From the NCBI GenBank assembly GCA_023395595.1, contig JAEWYO010000060.1, positions 1 through 64,000 of the forward strand: DNA of 64,000 nucleotides, given 5' to 3'. The DNA comes from Bacillota bacterium (lineage in GTDB: Bacteria; Bacillota; Clostridia; Christensenellales; CAG-138). The notes beneath the pieces are model-generated. The model saw nothing but the letters and a program-made list of their open reading frames with translations. It was not told where the DNA came from and did not search any database. The translations under genes and the position numbers were made by a program. The first letter of the stretch is position 1. Each line of letters starts with the position of its first letter. This document shows, piece by piece, positions 16,101 to 24,717 of this stretch.

Positions 16101-17399
16101 TTACTTCTGTTCGTTGGATTCAACGGGCTTGGCTGTTTCGGTATCGTTGTCTTGCGCGGCGGCAAGCGCGGCCGCTTTGCGTTTCTTTGCTTTGACCGAA
16201 AGAACGATGATCGTAGTCACGATCGCGGCGACCACGATAAGGATGCACAAAGCGACCTTGATGGCGTTGTAGATGCCGTCCGTTGTGCTGAAATAATAGC
16301 GCAGCAGTCCGTAGCTCTGCGGGGTGTTATAGTCGCTGTAGAGCACGTGCAACGTCTCGTAATCCCGCACGTTGTGCTCTGAGAAACGGAACAGGCGCAC
16401 GCCGCGGATATCCTCTGCGCCATAGCTGGTATAGCTGCTGCCCGGCGCGTTTGCGATGTCGATGCCTTCCACACTGCCGATGAACGAGTTGATGTGGTCA
16501 TGTCCGTTCACGGTGAGGAACACGTCTCCGTTTTCGAGATACGCGTCAAACAGGCCGTTGTTTTCGCTGGAGGGGCAGGGCGCTTCGTTGACCTCGCCTG
16601 TAAAGATGGCGGTTTCGTTCGGCACGTAGTATTTTCCTTTGCCAACGCCAACACCTTTGAGCGCACCTTTGGTGCCCTTCGGCACTTCGGTTAAAAGATT
16701 GTATACCTCCGGTACAGGGATGTGGCAAAACGCGGCGGCGGGAACCGACTGGTTGTCGTTGACCGCGCGGAACGCCTCGCTCTGCTCGTTATACCAGGCG
16801 ACCTGCTCGGCGGAGACGGTATCATAGTCTCCGTTTGCGATGTAGGAGCCGGAGTCGAAGAAATAGAGCGCCATGGCAGGCAGGTCACTATTCTTTGGAT
16901 AGAGTGGCACTATAAACGCGCCATCCTCGGTGGAATGCCGGCCAAAGGAGACCGCGAGGCAGTTTTCATAGCTTTCGTAAATCTTCACTTGTTCGCGAAT
17001 GGAGAGCGGCGCTTCATAATCATGATTGCCAAACACCACCACAAACGGGATGCCGGTTGCTTCAACGGGGGCAAGCAGCGTGCGCAGGGCGTCCTCGCAA
17101 TTCTTGGCACCGTTCCCGAGACGGAGCACGGGGCTCGGGCCTTCGAGCTGATCGCCCAGCAGCACGATCAAATCGGCAGGATAGTCCTGTAAGACATGTG
17201 TTTCTCCGCTGACGACGAGTTCGGTTGTAAACTGCGTGTCTTGCAGGTCGGAAAGTACCAGAACGGTGAACCGCCCGTCGTCGCCAAAGTTCAGGCGAGG
17301 GGCATCGCTCTCTTCGGCGTGCGCGACTCCGCTGACCGGGAGAAGACAAACACCGAGCATCAAAATCATTGCGGCAAAGCCAAATATACGTTTCTTCAT
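16101..17399 (-). CDS. Exported metallophosphoesterase with C-terminal membrane anchor
   Basis: A 432-residue calcineurin-like phosphoesterase. A signal peptide (MKKRIFGFAAMILMLGVCLLP) is followed by the two-metal motifs VLSDLQDTQ near residue 48, LLGDQLEG near 80, FGNHDYEA near 123, CHIPVPE near 225 and NGHDH near 300. A C-terminal helix (VALCILIVVAAIVTTIIVL) near 385 and a charged tail anchor it to the outer face of the membrane. The substrate is unknown; homologues act on nucleotides, phosphoproteins or phosphodiesters. The start has no SD. A TTGACA-17-TACGCT promoter ends 6 bases before the ATG, so a leaderless transcript is likely. The gene stands alone between the rnf operon and a divergent DUF212 gene. 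Confidence 0.85.
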   Translation of the reverse strand: MKKRIFGFAAMILMLGVCLLPVSGVAHAEESDAPRLNFGDDGRFTVLVLSDLQDTQFTTELVVSGETHVLQDYPADLIVLLGDQLEGPSPVLRLGNGAKNCEDALRTLLAPVEATGIPFVVVFGNHDYEAPLSIREQVKIYESYENCLAVSFGRHSTEDGAFIVPLYPKNSDLPAMALYFFDSGSYIANGDYDTVSAEQVAWYNEQSEAFRAVNDNQSVPAAAFCHIPVPEVYNLLTEVPKGTKGALKGVGVGKGKYYVPNETAIFTGEVNEAPCPSSENNGLFDAYLENGDVFLTVNGHDHINSFIGSVEGIDIANAPGSSYTSYGAEDIRGVRLFRFSEHNVRDYETLHVLYSDYNTPQSYGLLRYYFSTTDGIYNAIKVALCILIVVAAIVTTIIVLSVKAKKRKAAALAAAQDNDTETAKPVESNEQK

Positions 17400-17405
17400 C
17401 TGTTA

Positions 17406-17434
17406 AGCGTAAGGGAAAGAACGTTGGCTGTCAA
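17406..17434 (-). promoter_or_regulatory. Promoter giving a predicted leaderless mRNA
   Basis: Minus strand perfect TTGACA (17429-17434), 17-base spacer and a weak -10 TACGCT (17406-17411), then 6 bases to ATG 17399. The geometry is the same as at 9532-9560 and 49166-49194. Confidence 0.6.
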
Positions 17435-17556
17435 GGACGACAGCGGGCCAATTTTACAAATATTTGATCTTACCAGCGCTTGATTTACTATCGGAGGTGA
17501 TTGTCCACAGAGAAACAGTAAAAACCCCGCAAAGCCGCCTGACAAGCGCGAAAATG

Positions 17557-17585
17557 TTGTATTTCCCGTCACAATTCTGTACAAT
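17557..17585 (+). promoter_or_regulatory. Promoter of the DUF212-SRAP operon
   Basis: TTGTAT (17557-17562), 17-base spacer, TACAAT (17580-17585), about 60 bases before the DUF212 start codon. Confidence 0.65.
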
Positions 17586-17645
17586 GATTGAGTCGCGGAT
17601 GTGATCAATTTCCCCCGCGCAAAACAAAGAGAGTGTGAAAACGGT

Positions 17646-18098
17646 ATGGATTTTCTCAAAGGGCTTCTGGAAAACAGAATCTTGATTGCCGCACTGGTCG
17701 GTTGGGCAATTGCGCAGGCGGCAAAAGCAATTTTATACACCATCGTCAACCGCGAGTTTAAGTTTGAACGGCTCGTCGGCAGCGGTGGAATGCCGAGCTC
17801 CCACGCGGCGACGGTCTGCGCGATGACGACCGCGGTTGCGATGCAGTTCGGGCTTGCATCGTTCGAATTTGCGATTTCTTTTGTGCTTTCGTCTGTCGTG
17901 CTTCACGATGCGCGCGGTGTGCGGCAGGAGGCGGGCAAGCAGGCGGTCACCATCACAGCCATCATCGACCACCTGATCAAAGAAGGCACGATCATCGAGC
18001 TGCCGGAGTGGGAACTCAAGGAGCTGATCGGGCATACACCGCTGCAGGTGCTCATCGGTTCCATCGTTGGCATCGGGGTTGGACTCTGGCTCGGTTGA
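17646..18098 (+). CDS. Divergent PAP2 family (DUF212) membrane protein
   Basis: A 150-residue protein with several transmembrane helices. The DUF212 hallmarks are KFERLVGSGGMPSSHAATVCAM near residue 39, VLHDARGVRQEAGKQA near residue 87, and a C-terminal GHTPLQVLIGSIVGIGVG. The GMPSSHAA segment is related to the phosphatase motif of PAP2 phosphatidate phosphatases, so a lipid-phosphate role is possible, but the activity of this family is not established. ATG 17646 is chosen because MDFLKGLLENR is the usual start. The SD is weak. The SRAP gene follows after 24 bases, with no terminator between. Confidence 0.85.
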   Translation: MDFLKGLLENRILIAALVGWAIAQAAKAILYTIVNREFKFERLVGSGGMPSSHAATVCAMTTAVAMQFGLASFEFAISFVLSSVVLHDARGVRQEAGKQAVTITAIIDHLIKEGTIIELPEWELKELIGHTPLQVLIGSIVGIGVGLWLG

Positions 18099-18122
18099 GA
18101 TACGAAAGGAGCGCAAAAAACC

Positions 18123-18725
18123 ATGTGCGGGCGGTTTTATACGGATTTTGATGATGCGCAATACCGCGAGATGCTTGCCATGCTCTATCTCAAGAGTGAG
18201 CGTGACGCGGGGCTTTTGATGCTCAAATACGGCGAGGTATTTCCGACGGATGCCGCTATTGCGCTGGATGCAACAGGCCCGTGTGTGATGCGCTGGGGCT
18301 TTGCGCGTTTCGACGGGAAAGGTAAGGTCATCAACGCCAGAAGCGAGAGCATACTCGAAAAGAGCATGTTCCGCGCGCCGATGACGGCGCAAGCAGGGCT
18401 GCCGCAGACAGGGCGTTGCCTGATCCCCGCGAATGGCTATTTTGAATGGGAAACGCGTGAAAAACAAAAGATCAAATACAAGTTGCGCCCCGCAAAAGAG
18501 GGATTGTTCACCTTCGCGGGGCTTTATCGTTCCGAAGCGGGCGCGGACACGCCCGTGTTTGTGATTCTCACCGCACCCGCGAGCGATGAAATCTCGTTTA
18601 TCCACGAGCGCATGCCGCTCATCCTCGCGCCGGAGCAGGGGGAAGCCTGGCTCAACGACGAGCAAAGCGCTGCCGCCCTTCTGGAACAAGGCACGAAAGA
18701 GATCGTCTACGAACCGGTGAGCTAG
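18123..18725 (+). CDS. SRAP domain protein (HMCES/YedK type), abasic-site DNA protein crosslinker
   Basis: A 200-residue SOS-response-associated peptidase (SRAP) family protein. The catalytic set is complete: Cys2 (MCGRFY, exposed after Met removal), VINARSES with its conserved Asn near residue 60, the Glu in ANGYFEWE near residue 105, and His in FIHERMPLIL near residue 160. Family members such as HMCES and YedK form a thiazolidine crosslink with abasic sites in single-stranded DNA and protect them. SD GAAAGGAGCG lies in front of ATG 18123. It is the second gene after the DUF212 gene. Confidence 0.93.
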   Translation: MCGRFYTDFDDAQYREMLAMLYLKSERDAGLLMLKYGEVFPTDAAIALDATGPCVMRWGFARFDGKGKVINARSESILEKSMFRAPMTAQAGLPQTGRCLIPANGYFEWETREKQKIKYKLRPAKEGLFTFAGLYRSEAGADTPVFVILTAPASDEISFIHERMPLILAPEQGEAWLNDEQSAAALLEQGTKEIVYEPVS

Positions 18726-18848
18726 CGCGTTTTCTCGAAGCGGACAAAACCTGACAAGAAAAGACAGGAACGCGAGAAAAAAGTTTGATAGGATAGTCCG
18801 CGTAAGGGAAACAAGGCACGACGCGGCAAGACCGGAGAAGGAGAATAC

Positions 18849-19691
18849 ATGGAACTGGTTGAGAGCCTCAATTTCGCGCTGCAATATATTGAGCGCCATC
18901 TTCTAGACGAGACGGACAGCGTGAAGGTTGCAAAACACGTCGGGCTCTCGCGGTTTTATCTGGAGCGGACGTTTGCGGCACTGACCGGCATGAGTGTAAG
19001 CGAGTATATCCGCGCGCGGCGCTTAACCCTCGCGGCGCAGGAACTGCTTACCGACGATCAAAAGGTGATCGACCTTGCACTCAAGTATGGTTACGACACA
19101 CCAGAGAGCTTCACCAAGGCGTTCTCGCGCTTTCACGGCGTAACGCCAACGATTGCGCGGCGCATGAGCACACTCCTGCGCTGCCAGAATCCCCTTGCGA
19201 TTTCGATCAAGATGGAGGGAGTCAATTTAATGAACTACAAGATGGAACAGATGGAAGCGTTCAAGGTGGTTGGCGCAGAGCAGAGCTTTCACATGGATTC
19301 GAGCCAGCAGGAGATTCCGAAATTCTGGGAAGATTTTATGAAACAGGGGATGTATGAGAAGGTGGTTCCGATGTTTGGCACCTGCTTTGATGCGGACGAA
19401 AAAGGGAACTTTCCGTACATGATCGGGGAAGTGCTCCAGCCCGGCAAAGTGGTGCCGGAGGGGATGACGGTTCGCGAGATACCTGCGCATCTCTGGGCAC
19501 GCTTTGCATGCACAGGCCCCATGCCCGGTGCGATTCAGGACGTAACCCGCCAGATTTATTCTGAATGGTTGCCGACCAATGGCACCTATGAAGTTGCGCA
19601 GAATGTCGAAATCGAGATGTATTCTGAAGGGGATACCGCATCCGCGAATTACTACAGCGAAGTCTGGATTCCGGTCAAGAAAAAAGCATAA
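18849..19691 (+). CDS. AraC family regulator with GyrI-like ligand-binding domain
   Basis: A 280-residue transcription regulator. Residues 1-105 hold the AraC-type double helix-turn-helix (SVKVAKHVGLSRFYLERTFAALTGMSVSEYIRARRLTLAAQEL, shortened here to its key parts: VAKHVGLS, YIRARRL, YDTPESFTKAFSRFHGVTP). Residues 125-280 form a GyrI/AraC_E_bind domain that in relatives (Rob, BmrR-like) binds small amphipathic compounds. The start has a strong SD (GGAGAAGGAGAA). A terminator follows directly. Its own target is not visible; drug or stress response genes are common targets of this architecture. Confidence 0.9.
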   Translation: MELVESLNFALQYIERHLLDETDSVKVAKHVGLSRFYLERTFAALTGMSVSEYIRARRLTLAAQELLTDDQKVIDLALKYGYDTPESFTKAFSRFHGVTPTIARRMSTLLRCQNPLAISIKMEGVNLMNYKMEQMEAFKVVGAEQSFHMDSSQQEIPKFWEDFMKQGMYEKVVPMFGTCFDADEKGNFPYMIGEVLQPGKVVPEGMTVREIPAHLWARFACTGPMPGAIQDVTRQIYSEWLPTNGTYEVAQNVEIEMYSEGDTASANYYSEVWIPVKKKA

Positions 19692-19704
19692 CGCGAATCA
19701 AGCA

Positions 19705-19735
19705 AAAACGGAACCGTAAAGCGGTTCCGTTTTGT
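19705..19735. terminator. Terminator after the AraC-GyrI gene
   Basis: A 12-bp stem (19705-19716 with 19722-19733) with a 5-base loop and flanking A and T runs. It can serve both the regulator gene and the convergent malQ. Confidence 0.9.
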
Positions 19736-19769
19736 TGTGTCGTATGGAGCTGAAACAAGGCGTACCTAT

Positions 19770-21257
19770 CTATGCCCGCCCGTACATCTTCGTCATCGCG
19801 CTGATCTTTTCAATCAGTTCGTCGGTGATTTCGCCGGGGAGCAGGCGCCATTTCCAGTTGTTGCCGCCGAGTGTACCGGGGATATTCATCCGCGCTTCTT
19901 TGCCGAGGCAGAGATAGTCCTGCACCTGCGCGATGAAGAGATTCGCAACCGAACCCATTCCGCCGCGCAGCATGCCCCAAACATAGCCTTCCGGTTCGTT
20001 GAGTCCCAGATAGCGCACGGAAAACGCTGCGTCTTCTGGGTTTGCTTCGTCAAACCAGGATGCCACCGTGGTGTTGTCGTGCGTGCCGGCGTAGCAGACG
20101 CAGTGGCGCCCGTAGGTATGCGGCAGATAGTTGCTGGGTTCGCGCGCGTCAAAGGCAAACTGAAGCACCTTCATGCCAGGAAAGCCGCTGCCGCTGAGCA
20201 GCTCGCGCACTTCGTCGGTGAGGAAGCCCAGATCTTCCGCGATGATTTCGAACGAGGGGAATTCCGCCTTGAGCAGATCGACAAAATCTGCTCCCGGGCC
20301 TTTGACCCATTCGCCATCCCGCGCGGTCAGTGCATCCGCGTTCACACTCCAATAGGACGAAAGCCCGCGGAAATGATCAATTCGTACGCAGTCAAAGAGC
20401 GTGCAGGCAGAGCGCATGCGGCGCATCCACCAGGAGTAGCCTGTCTGCTTCATATACGCCCAATCGTAGATTGGGTTGCCCCAAAGCTGGCCGTCCGCCG
20501 AGAAGTAGTCCGGCGGAACCCCCGCGACACAGCGCGGACGGCGTTGTTCGTCGAGCAAAAACTCCTGCGGCGCGCTCCAAACATCCGCGGAGTCGAGCGG
20601 TACATAGATCGGCAGATCGCCGACGATTTTGATGCCGCGCTCATTGGCATAGGCGCGCAGATTGGCCCATTGCTGATAGAACAGGTGCTGTACAAACTGA
20701 TAGAAACGCATGCTGTCGTATAGGCGTTCCCGCGCGCTGTGCAAGGCGTTTTCTTCCCGCATGCGGAGCTCATACGGCCAGTTTTCCCAGGCAACGCCGC
20801 CGTTCTCATCCTTGAGCGACATGAAGAGCGCATAGTCGTTGAGCCAGTCCGCATTCTCTGCGGCGAAGCGATCCAGCGCCTGCATCCGATCCCAGTTTTC
20901 CTTTGCACGCGAAAACGCAGCGCGGAGCACGGGGAAGCGCTGCACAAAGATCGTACCATAGTCCACCTGCCGCTCACCATAGCTCCACTGGATCGAGGAA
21001 ATCCAATCGCGATCCAGCAGCCCCTCGTTGCAGAGCGTGTCTAGATCGATAAAATACGGATTCCCCGCAAACGCGGAAAACGATTGATAGGGCGAATCAC
21101 CATAGCTCGTCGGCCCGAGCGGCAGCACCTGCCAGTAGCGCTGGCCTGCGCGCGCGAGCTGATCGACAAAATCATACGCCGCCTGCCCGAATGTGCCGAT
21201 GCCATAGGGCGAAGGAAGCGAGGAAATATGCATTAATATGCCGGATGAACGTTTCAT
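19770..21257 (-). CDS. malQ: 4-alpha-glucanotransferase (GH77 amylomaltase)
   Basis: A 495-residue cytoplasmic enzyme that transfers alpha-1,4-glucan segments between maltodextrins and releases glucose. Family marks are RSSGILMHISSLPSPYGIG at the N-terminus, LPLGPTSYGDSPYQS near residue 45, FDCVRIDHFRGL with the nucleophile Asp near residue 288, IIAEDLGFLTDEV with the acid Glu near 335, and YAGTHDNTT near residue 388. Its length is typical of bacterial MalQ. A promoter (TTGCGC-16-TATAAT) lies upstream of ATG 21257. The neighbouring ABC sugar importer and LacI regulator suggest use of imported malto-oligosaccharides. Confidence 0.95.
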   Translation of the reverse strand: MKRSSGILMHISSLPSPYGIGTFGQAAYDFVDQLARAGQRYWQVLPLGPTSYGDSPYQSFSAFAGNPYFIDLDTLCNEGLLDRDWISSIQWSYGERQVDYGTIFVQRFPVLRAAFSRAKENWDRMQALDRFAAENADWLNDYALFMSLKDENGGVAWENWPYELRMREENALHSARERLYDSMRFYQFVQHLFYQQWANLRAYANERGIKIVGDLPIYVPLDSADVWSAPQEFLLDEQRRPRCVAGVPPDYFSADGQLWGNPIYDWAYMKQTGYSWWMRRMRSACTLFDCVRIDHFRGLSSYWSVNADALTARDGEWVKGPGADFVDLLKAEFPSFEIIAEDLGFLTDEVRELLSGSGFPGMKVLQFAFDAREPSNYLPHTYGRHCVCYAGTHDNTTVASWFDEANPEDAAFSVRYLGLNEPEGYVWGMLRGGMGSVANLFIAQVQDYLCLGKEARMNIPGTLGGNNWKWRLLPGEITDELIEKISAMTKMYGRA

Positions 21258-21289
21258 AGTTTTACACCGATACCAACAAATTTCGTTTC

Positions 21290-21317
21290 ATTATATCGCG
21301 TTTTATGCGATGCGCAA
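21290..21317 (-). promoter_or_regulatory. Promoter of malQ
   Basis: Minus strand TTGCGC (21312-21317), 16-base spacer, TATAAT (21290-21295), about 32 bases before the start codon. It allows malQ to be expressed apart from the ABC genes. Confidence 0.6.
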
Positions 21318-21333
21318 GGATAAATGCGCAAGA

Positions 21334-21363
21334 TCAAACACGGGAGAAAGATTTCGCTCCCGT
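21334..21363 (-). terminator. Probable terminator after the ABC importer operon
   Basis: On the minus strand a 7-bp stem (21357-21363 with 21340-21346), 10-base loop, then GTTTGATCTT. The T-run is poor, so termination may be partial and some transcripts could enter malQ. Confidence 0.6.
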
Positions 21364-21384
21364 TTTGTGCTTGTTGGTTGCGAT

Positions 21385-22227
21385 TTAGCCCTTGACTGCG
21401 CCTTCAACCACGCCTTTGATGATGTACTTCTGCGCGGTGAGATAGAAGACGACGATGGGGAGAATGCTGATGACAATCAGCGCCATAACCGCACCTAGAT
21501 CCACATGGCCATAGCTGCCCTGCAGATACTGAATATGGATCGGTATCGTCTTATACTTCGTGCGATCCAGCACGAGATAAGGCAGGAGATAGTCGTTCCA
21601 AATCCACATGATCTCCAAAACACCCACGGAGATCAGCACGGGTTTCAGCATCGGGAATACGATCAAAAAGAATGTGCGAATCGGACCGCAGCCGTCGATT
21701 GCGGCGGCCTCCTCGATCTCCAGCGGGATTCCCTTGACAAAGCCTGCGAACATGAACACCGCAAGCCCCGCACCAAAGCCCAGATAGATCACGGGAATCG
21801 TATAGGGCGAATCCAGATGCAATGTGTTGGCGGTTTTAGCCAGCGTGAACATGACCATCTGGAACGGAACCACCATTGAAAACACGCATAGGTAATACAC
21901 AATCCGCGCAAAGAGACTGTTTACGCGGGAGATATACCACGCCGCCATCGATGTGCAGACGAGAATCAGCGCGGCGGACGTGATGGTAATCAGCAGGCTG
22001 TAACCGGCCGACTTCAGGAACGGATATTCACCAAAGTTCATGCCGTTGACGTAGTTGTCCGTCCCCGTAAAGGTCTGCGCGTTTGGGAAAGCAAACGTAT
22101 CGGTATTGATGGCGGAATTGGTTTTGAAGGAGTTCATCAGCACCGTAAACACCGGCATGAGATAGATGATACACACGACGATGAATATGCCGGTCAAAAG
22201 GGCTTTTCTTGTATTTTCCCGTTTCAT
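21385..22227 (-). CDS. Carbohydrate ABC transporter permease (MalG type)
   Basis: A 280-residue inner membrane permease with six helices. The EAA loop, which docks the ATPase, reads EIEEAAAIDGCGPIRTFFLIVFPMLKPVL, with EEAAAIDGCGP near residue 186. The N-terminus and the PMVVPFQ-like TM3 region are as in MalG/UgpE relatives. It pairs with the upstream MalF-type permease, whose stop lies 1 base before this start region, and with the solute-binding lipoprotein. No ATPase gene is in the cluster, so a shared MsmX-like ATPase is expected, as is common in Bacillota. Confidence 0.93.
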   Translation of the reverse strand: MKRENTRKALLTGIFIVVCIIYLMPVFTVLMNSFKTNSAINTDTFAFPNAQTFTGTDNYVNGMNFGEYPFLKSAGYSLLITITSAALILVCTSMAAWYISRVNSLFARIVYYLCVFSMVVPFQMVMFTLAKTANTLHLDSPYTIPVIYLGFGAGLAVFMFAGFVKGIPLEIEEAAAIDGCGPIRTFFLIVFPMLKPVLISVGVLEIMWIWNDYLLPYLVLDRTKYKTIPIHIQYLQGSYGHVDLGAVMALIVISILPIVVFYLTAQKYIIKGVVEGAVKG

Positions 22228-22228
22228 A

Positions 22229-23146
22229 CTACTGCTGAATCTCCTTTCTACGTGTTGCCGAGAACTGAATCAGCGCAATGACCGCAACCAGCACGAAGAA
22301 GAGCACGGCCTTTGCCTGACCCACACCGCGCGAGTTTGCGTTGAGATAGAAGGTGTTATAGATATTCAGCGCGAGCATTTCAGTGGATTTAATCACCGTT
22401 CCATCTGCCATGAAGACAAACGGTTGCCCGCCGTTGAGCACAAGGTTCTGATCAAAGAGCTTGAACGAGTTGGTCAGCGTCAGGAATGTGCAAATCGTGA
22501 TGGCGGGCATAATCGTCGGAATCGTGATATGCCAGAGCGTGTGCCAGCCGTTTGCGCCGTCAATCTTCGCGGCTTCGATCAAATCTCCCGGCACGGACTG
22601 CAACCCGGCAATGTAGATGATCATCATATAGCCGATCTGCTGCCATGCCATGAGGATAATCAACCCCCAATAGCCATATGTCGTGTTCAGCACGATGGAC
22701 GTGCCGTAGCGCGAGAGGATACCGTCAAAAATCATCGACCAAATGTAGCCCAGCACGATACCGCCGATGAGGTTCGGCATAAAAAACACCGTGCGGAACG
22801 TGTTGGAACCCTTGATCCCGCGCGTGAGAGCATAGGCAACCACGAACGCGAGCACATTGATTACGACAAGCGAAACAATCGCAACCAGCGCCGTATAGGA
22901 AAACGCATGTACAAAACTCGCATCGTGGAAGGCTTTGATATAGTTGCCCAAACCGATCCATTTTGCGTTGCTGGTTGTGGTGAACTTACAGAAGGAAAGA
23001 TAGATACCTTTTGCAAAAGGATAGATAAATCCGATGCAGAATGCCGCGAACGTCGGCAGCAGGAAGAGAGCAAAACACCGCTGGATCGGGCGGCGGATCA
23101 ACGAAGCGCTTACCGCTGCGTTGCTGGGTTTGGTTCTGCCTTTCAT
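22229..23146 (-). CDS. Carbohydrate ABC transporter permease (MalF type)
   Basis: A 305-residue inner membrane permease. After a short cytoplasmic tail come six helices. The EAA motif reads LIEAAKIDGANGWHTLWHITIP near residue 200. GYIWSMIFDG and GLIILMAWQQIGYMMIIYIAGLQ are typical of MalF/UgpA permeases. ATG 23146 has a clear SD (AAGGAGGTCGCC). It directly precedes the MalG-type gene and follows the binding protein gene, with a hairpin in the 91-base gap between them. Confidence 0.92.
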   Translation of the reverse strand: MKGRTKPSNAAVSASLIRRPIQRCFALFLLPTFAAFCIGFIYPFAKGIYLSFCKFTTTSNAKWIGLGNYIKAFHDASFVHAFSYTALVAIVSLVVINVLAFVVAYALTRGIKGSNTFRTVFFMPNLIGGIVLGYIWSMIFDGILSRYGTSIVLNTTYGYWGLIILMAWQQIGYMMIIYIAGLQSVPGDLIEAAKIDGANGWHTLWHITIPTIMPAITICTFLTLTNSFKLFDQNLVLNGGQPFVFMADGTVIKSTEMLALNIYNTFYLNANSRGVGQAKAVLFFVLVAVIALIQFSATRRKEIQQ

Positions 23147-23175
23147 GGCGACCTCCTTGGTGCTATGTGCAGAAT

Positions 23176-23201
23176 GGGGGCGAGCACAAACACTCGCCCC
23201 C
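23176..23201 (-). other. Intercistronic stem-loop between binding-protein and permease genes
   Basis: A 9-bp GC-rich stem (23176-23184 with 23193-23201) with an 8-base loop and no T-run on either strand. This is the sort of hairpin that shields the upstream binding-protein mRNA from 3' decay and gives it more copies than the permeases. Confidence 0.65.
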
Positions 23202-23237
23202 GCAGAGTCAAACGAATTACCTGTTCGTCAGCGCGTG

Positions 23238-24584
23238 TTATTGCGCGGCATACTGGGTTGCCCAGCCCTGAACAAACGAGGTGACAACGTCATCCCAGCT
23301 TCCGCCGGCGGAATACTGCGTCAATGCGGCGACAACACCCGCACGCCACGTGTCCACGTTCGGCGTGAAGTTAAACGCCCAGGTGACAACATACTTGCCA
23401 TCGGCAAGATACTTGTTTGCATCGTTGAAGAAGACGTTGGAGGTTTCCTTCGCGTTCTTGAACGGGATCGGCCCAAACTGTTCCGCCATCATCTTGGTGC
23501 CCTCGTCGGAGGTCACAACCCAGTTGAGGAAGTCGAGGGTAGCCTGAATGTCTTCCGGAGCAGACTTGGAGTTGACTGCCCACATGTTCTCGGTGCCGGC
23601 GCAGAGGCCTGCATTGGTTTCGCCGTCAACACCGCAATAGATCGGGATCATCGCAAGGCTGTCCGGGCTCATGGCAAACTTCGTGGTGAGGTTGCTGAAT
23701 TCCCAAGAGCCGTTTTGATAGAACACGGCTTTGCCTTCGCCAAATTCGGCTTCCGCCTGATCGCCGGTCGCGGTTGCGAGCTGCGAGGGAGCGGTTGCGG
23801 AGTTGTTGATGTAGAGATCCCAGATGTTCTTGAAGTTTTCCATGTACTTGCCGGTGATGCTCGCGGGTTGCGCGGTCACGCCGTCATCACGGAACTCGTA
23901 GAACAGCGGCATGTTGGCAAGGTGGCCGGAGAAACGCCAGCTCGAAGAGCCATCAAGGCCGGAGGAGGTGAAGGCGTCAAAGCCCAGTGTCGCTGCGTTG
24001 GCGTGGATGTCTTCCACGACGGCTTTGAGAGAGGCAAAGTCGGTGATTTCGGAGAGGGAGTGACCCGCTTTTTCGAGCAGCGTGGTGTTCACGATGATAC
24101 CGAAGCACTCGTAGCAATAGCCGATTGCCGCAACTTCACCGCTGTCTTTGAAGAGGTTGAAGTCGTTGGTGGTCATCTGCTTGTAGACATCGGTTCCCGT
24201 GAAGTCATAGCAGTAGTCGCCCCAGGTGTCGAGTCCGGCTTTGTTGCCGCACTGGAAGAGCGTCGGTGCCGCTGCGCCTTTGTCCATCTCGGCGGTCAGA
24301 GTCTCGGAATACGTGCCGGAGGCGGCGGTGACGACGGTCACCGGTACGCCGGTCTTCTCGGTATACTGCGCGGCGAGAGTCTGCCAGGCAGCATCGGCTT
24401 CCGGTTTGAAGTTGAGATAGTACACCTTGCCGGTTGCGGCAGGGGTATCCACGGCAGGAGCTTCCGTAGCGGGTGCTTGCGTTGCCGCGGGTTCTTCCGC
24501 CGCGGGAGCGGTGGCTGCGGGTTGGCATGCAACGCATGCAAACGCCAGCATAGCGACCAGAATCAGAGCAAATAGCTTTTTCAT
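23238..24584 (-). CDS. Carbohydrate ABC transporter solute-binding lipoprotein
   Basis: A 448-residue extracellular binding protein. The signal peptide MKKLFALILVAMLAFACVAC ends at a lipobox (Cys17 or Cys20). An Ala/Pro/Thr-rich linker to about residue 50 is followed by an SBP_bac_1-type two-lobed domain, with ENMWAVNSKSAPEDIQATLDFLNWVVT near residue 340, a region conserved in sugar-binding proteins. Several paired Cys in the mature domain (for example CYECFG) are unusual. SD GGGAAGGAACG precedes ATG 24584. The upstream spacer holds a striking repeat array. The ligand is probably an oligosaccharide, by context with malQ. Confidence 0.92.
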   Translation of the reverse strand: MKKLFALILVAMLAFACVACQPAATAPAAEEPAATQAPATEAPAVDTPAATGKVYYLNFKPEADAAWQTLAAQYTEKTGVPVTVVTAASGTYSETLTAEMDKGAAAPTLFQCGNKAGLDTWGDYCYDFTGTDVYKQMTTNDFNLFKDSGEVAAIGYCYECFGIIVNTTLLEKAGHSLSEITDFASLKAVVEDIHANAATLGFDAFTSSGLDGSSSWRFSGHLANMPLFYEFRDDGVTAQPASITGKYMENFKNIWDLYINNSATAPSQLATATGDQAEAEFGEGKAVFYQNGSWEFSNLTTKFAMSPDSLAMIPIYCGVDGETNAGLCAGTENMWAVNSKSAPEDIQATLDFLNWVVTSDEGTKMMAEQFGPIPFKNAKETSNVFFNDANKYLADGKYVVTWAFNFTPNVDTWRAGVVAALTQYSAGGSWDDVVTSFVQGWATQYAAQ

Positions 24585-24604
24585 AAAAACGTTCCTTCCC
24601 TTTT

Positions 24605-24639
24605 ATTCTGTATTCTCCAGAGCCTGACGGCTCATAGAT
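24605..24639 (-). repeat. 35-bp hairpin repeat, copy 1 (nearest the binding-protein gene)
   Basis: One of three 35-bp direct repeats without indels. Read on the minus strand it has GAGCC-GUCA-GGCUC (5-bp stem, GNNA-like loop) and ends with UACAGAAU. It is identical to copy 2 at 29 of 35 positions and to copy 3 at 30 of 35. It lies about 20 bases before the start codon of the solute-binding protein gene. Confidence 0.8.
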
Positions 24640-24655
24640 TCTGGATGATTTTCAC

Positions 24656-24669
24656 GTGAAAACGTTTAT
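24656..24669. promoter_or_regulatory. Possible LacI/CcpA-type operator upstream of the binding-protein gene
   Basis: TGAAAACGTTTATT keeps the TGnAAnCGnTT core of LacI-family operators but lacks the final CA. It overlaps a TTTCACGTGAAA palindrome (24650-24661). Confidence 0.35.
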
Positions 24670-24678
24670 TTCTGATCG

Positions 24679-24713
24679 ATTCTGTACTCTCTGGAGCCCG
24701 AAGGCTCATAAAT
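24679..24713 (-). repeat. 35-bp hairpin repeat, copy 2
   Basis: Second copy, 74 bases from copy 1. On the minus strand the loop is UUCG in GAGCC-UUCG-GGCUC, the very stable C(UUCG)G tetraloop. The changed loop with a constant stem suggests that an RNA hairpin is kept by selection. Confidence 0.8.
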
Positions 24714-24717
24714 TCTC

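Noticed and set aside
23034..24575. 513-codon plus-strand frame over the binding-protein gene
   Set aside because: Antisense to a well-supported lipoprotein gene with SD and lipobox. It has no SD of its own and an atypical composition.
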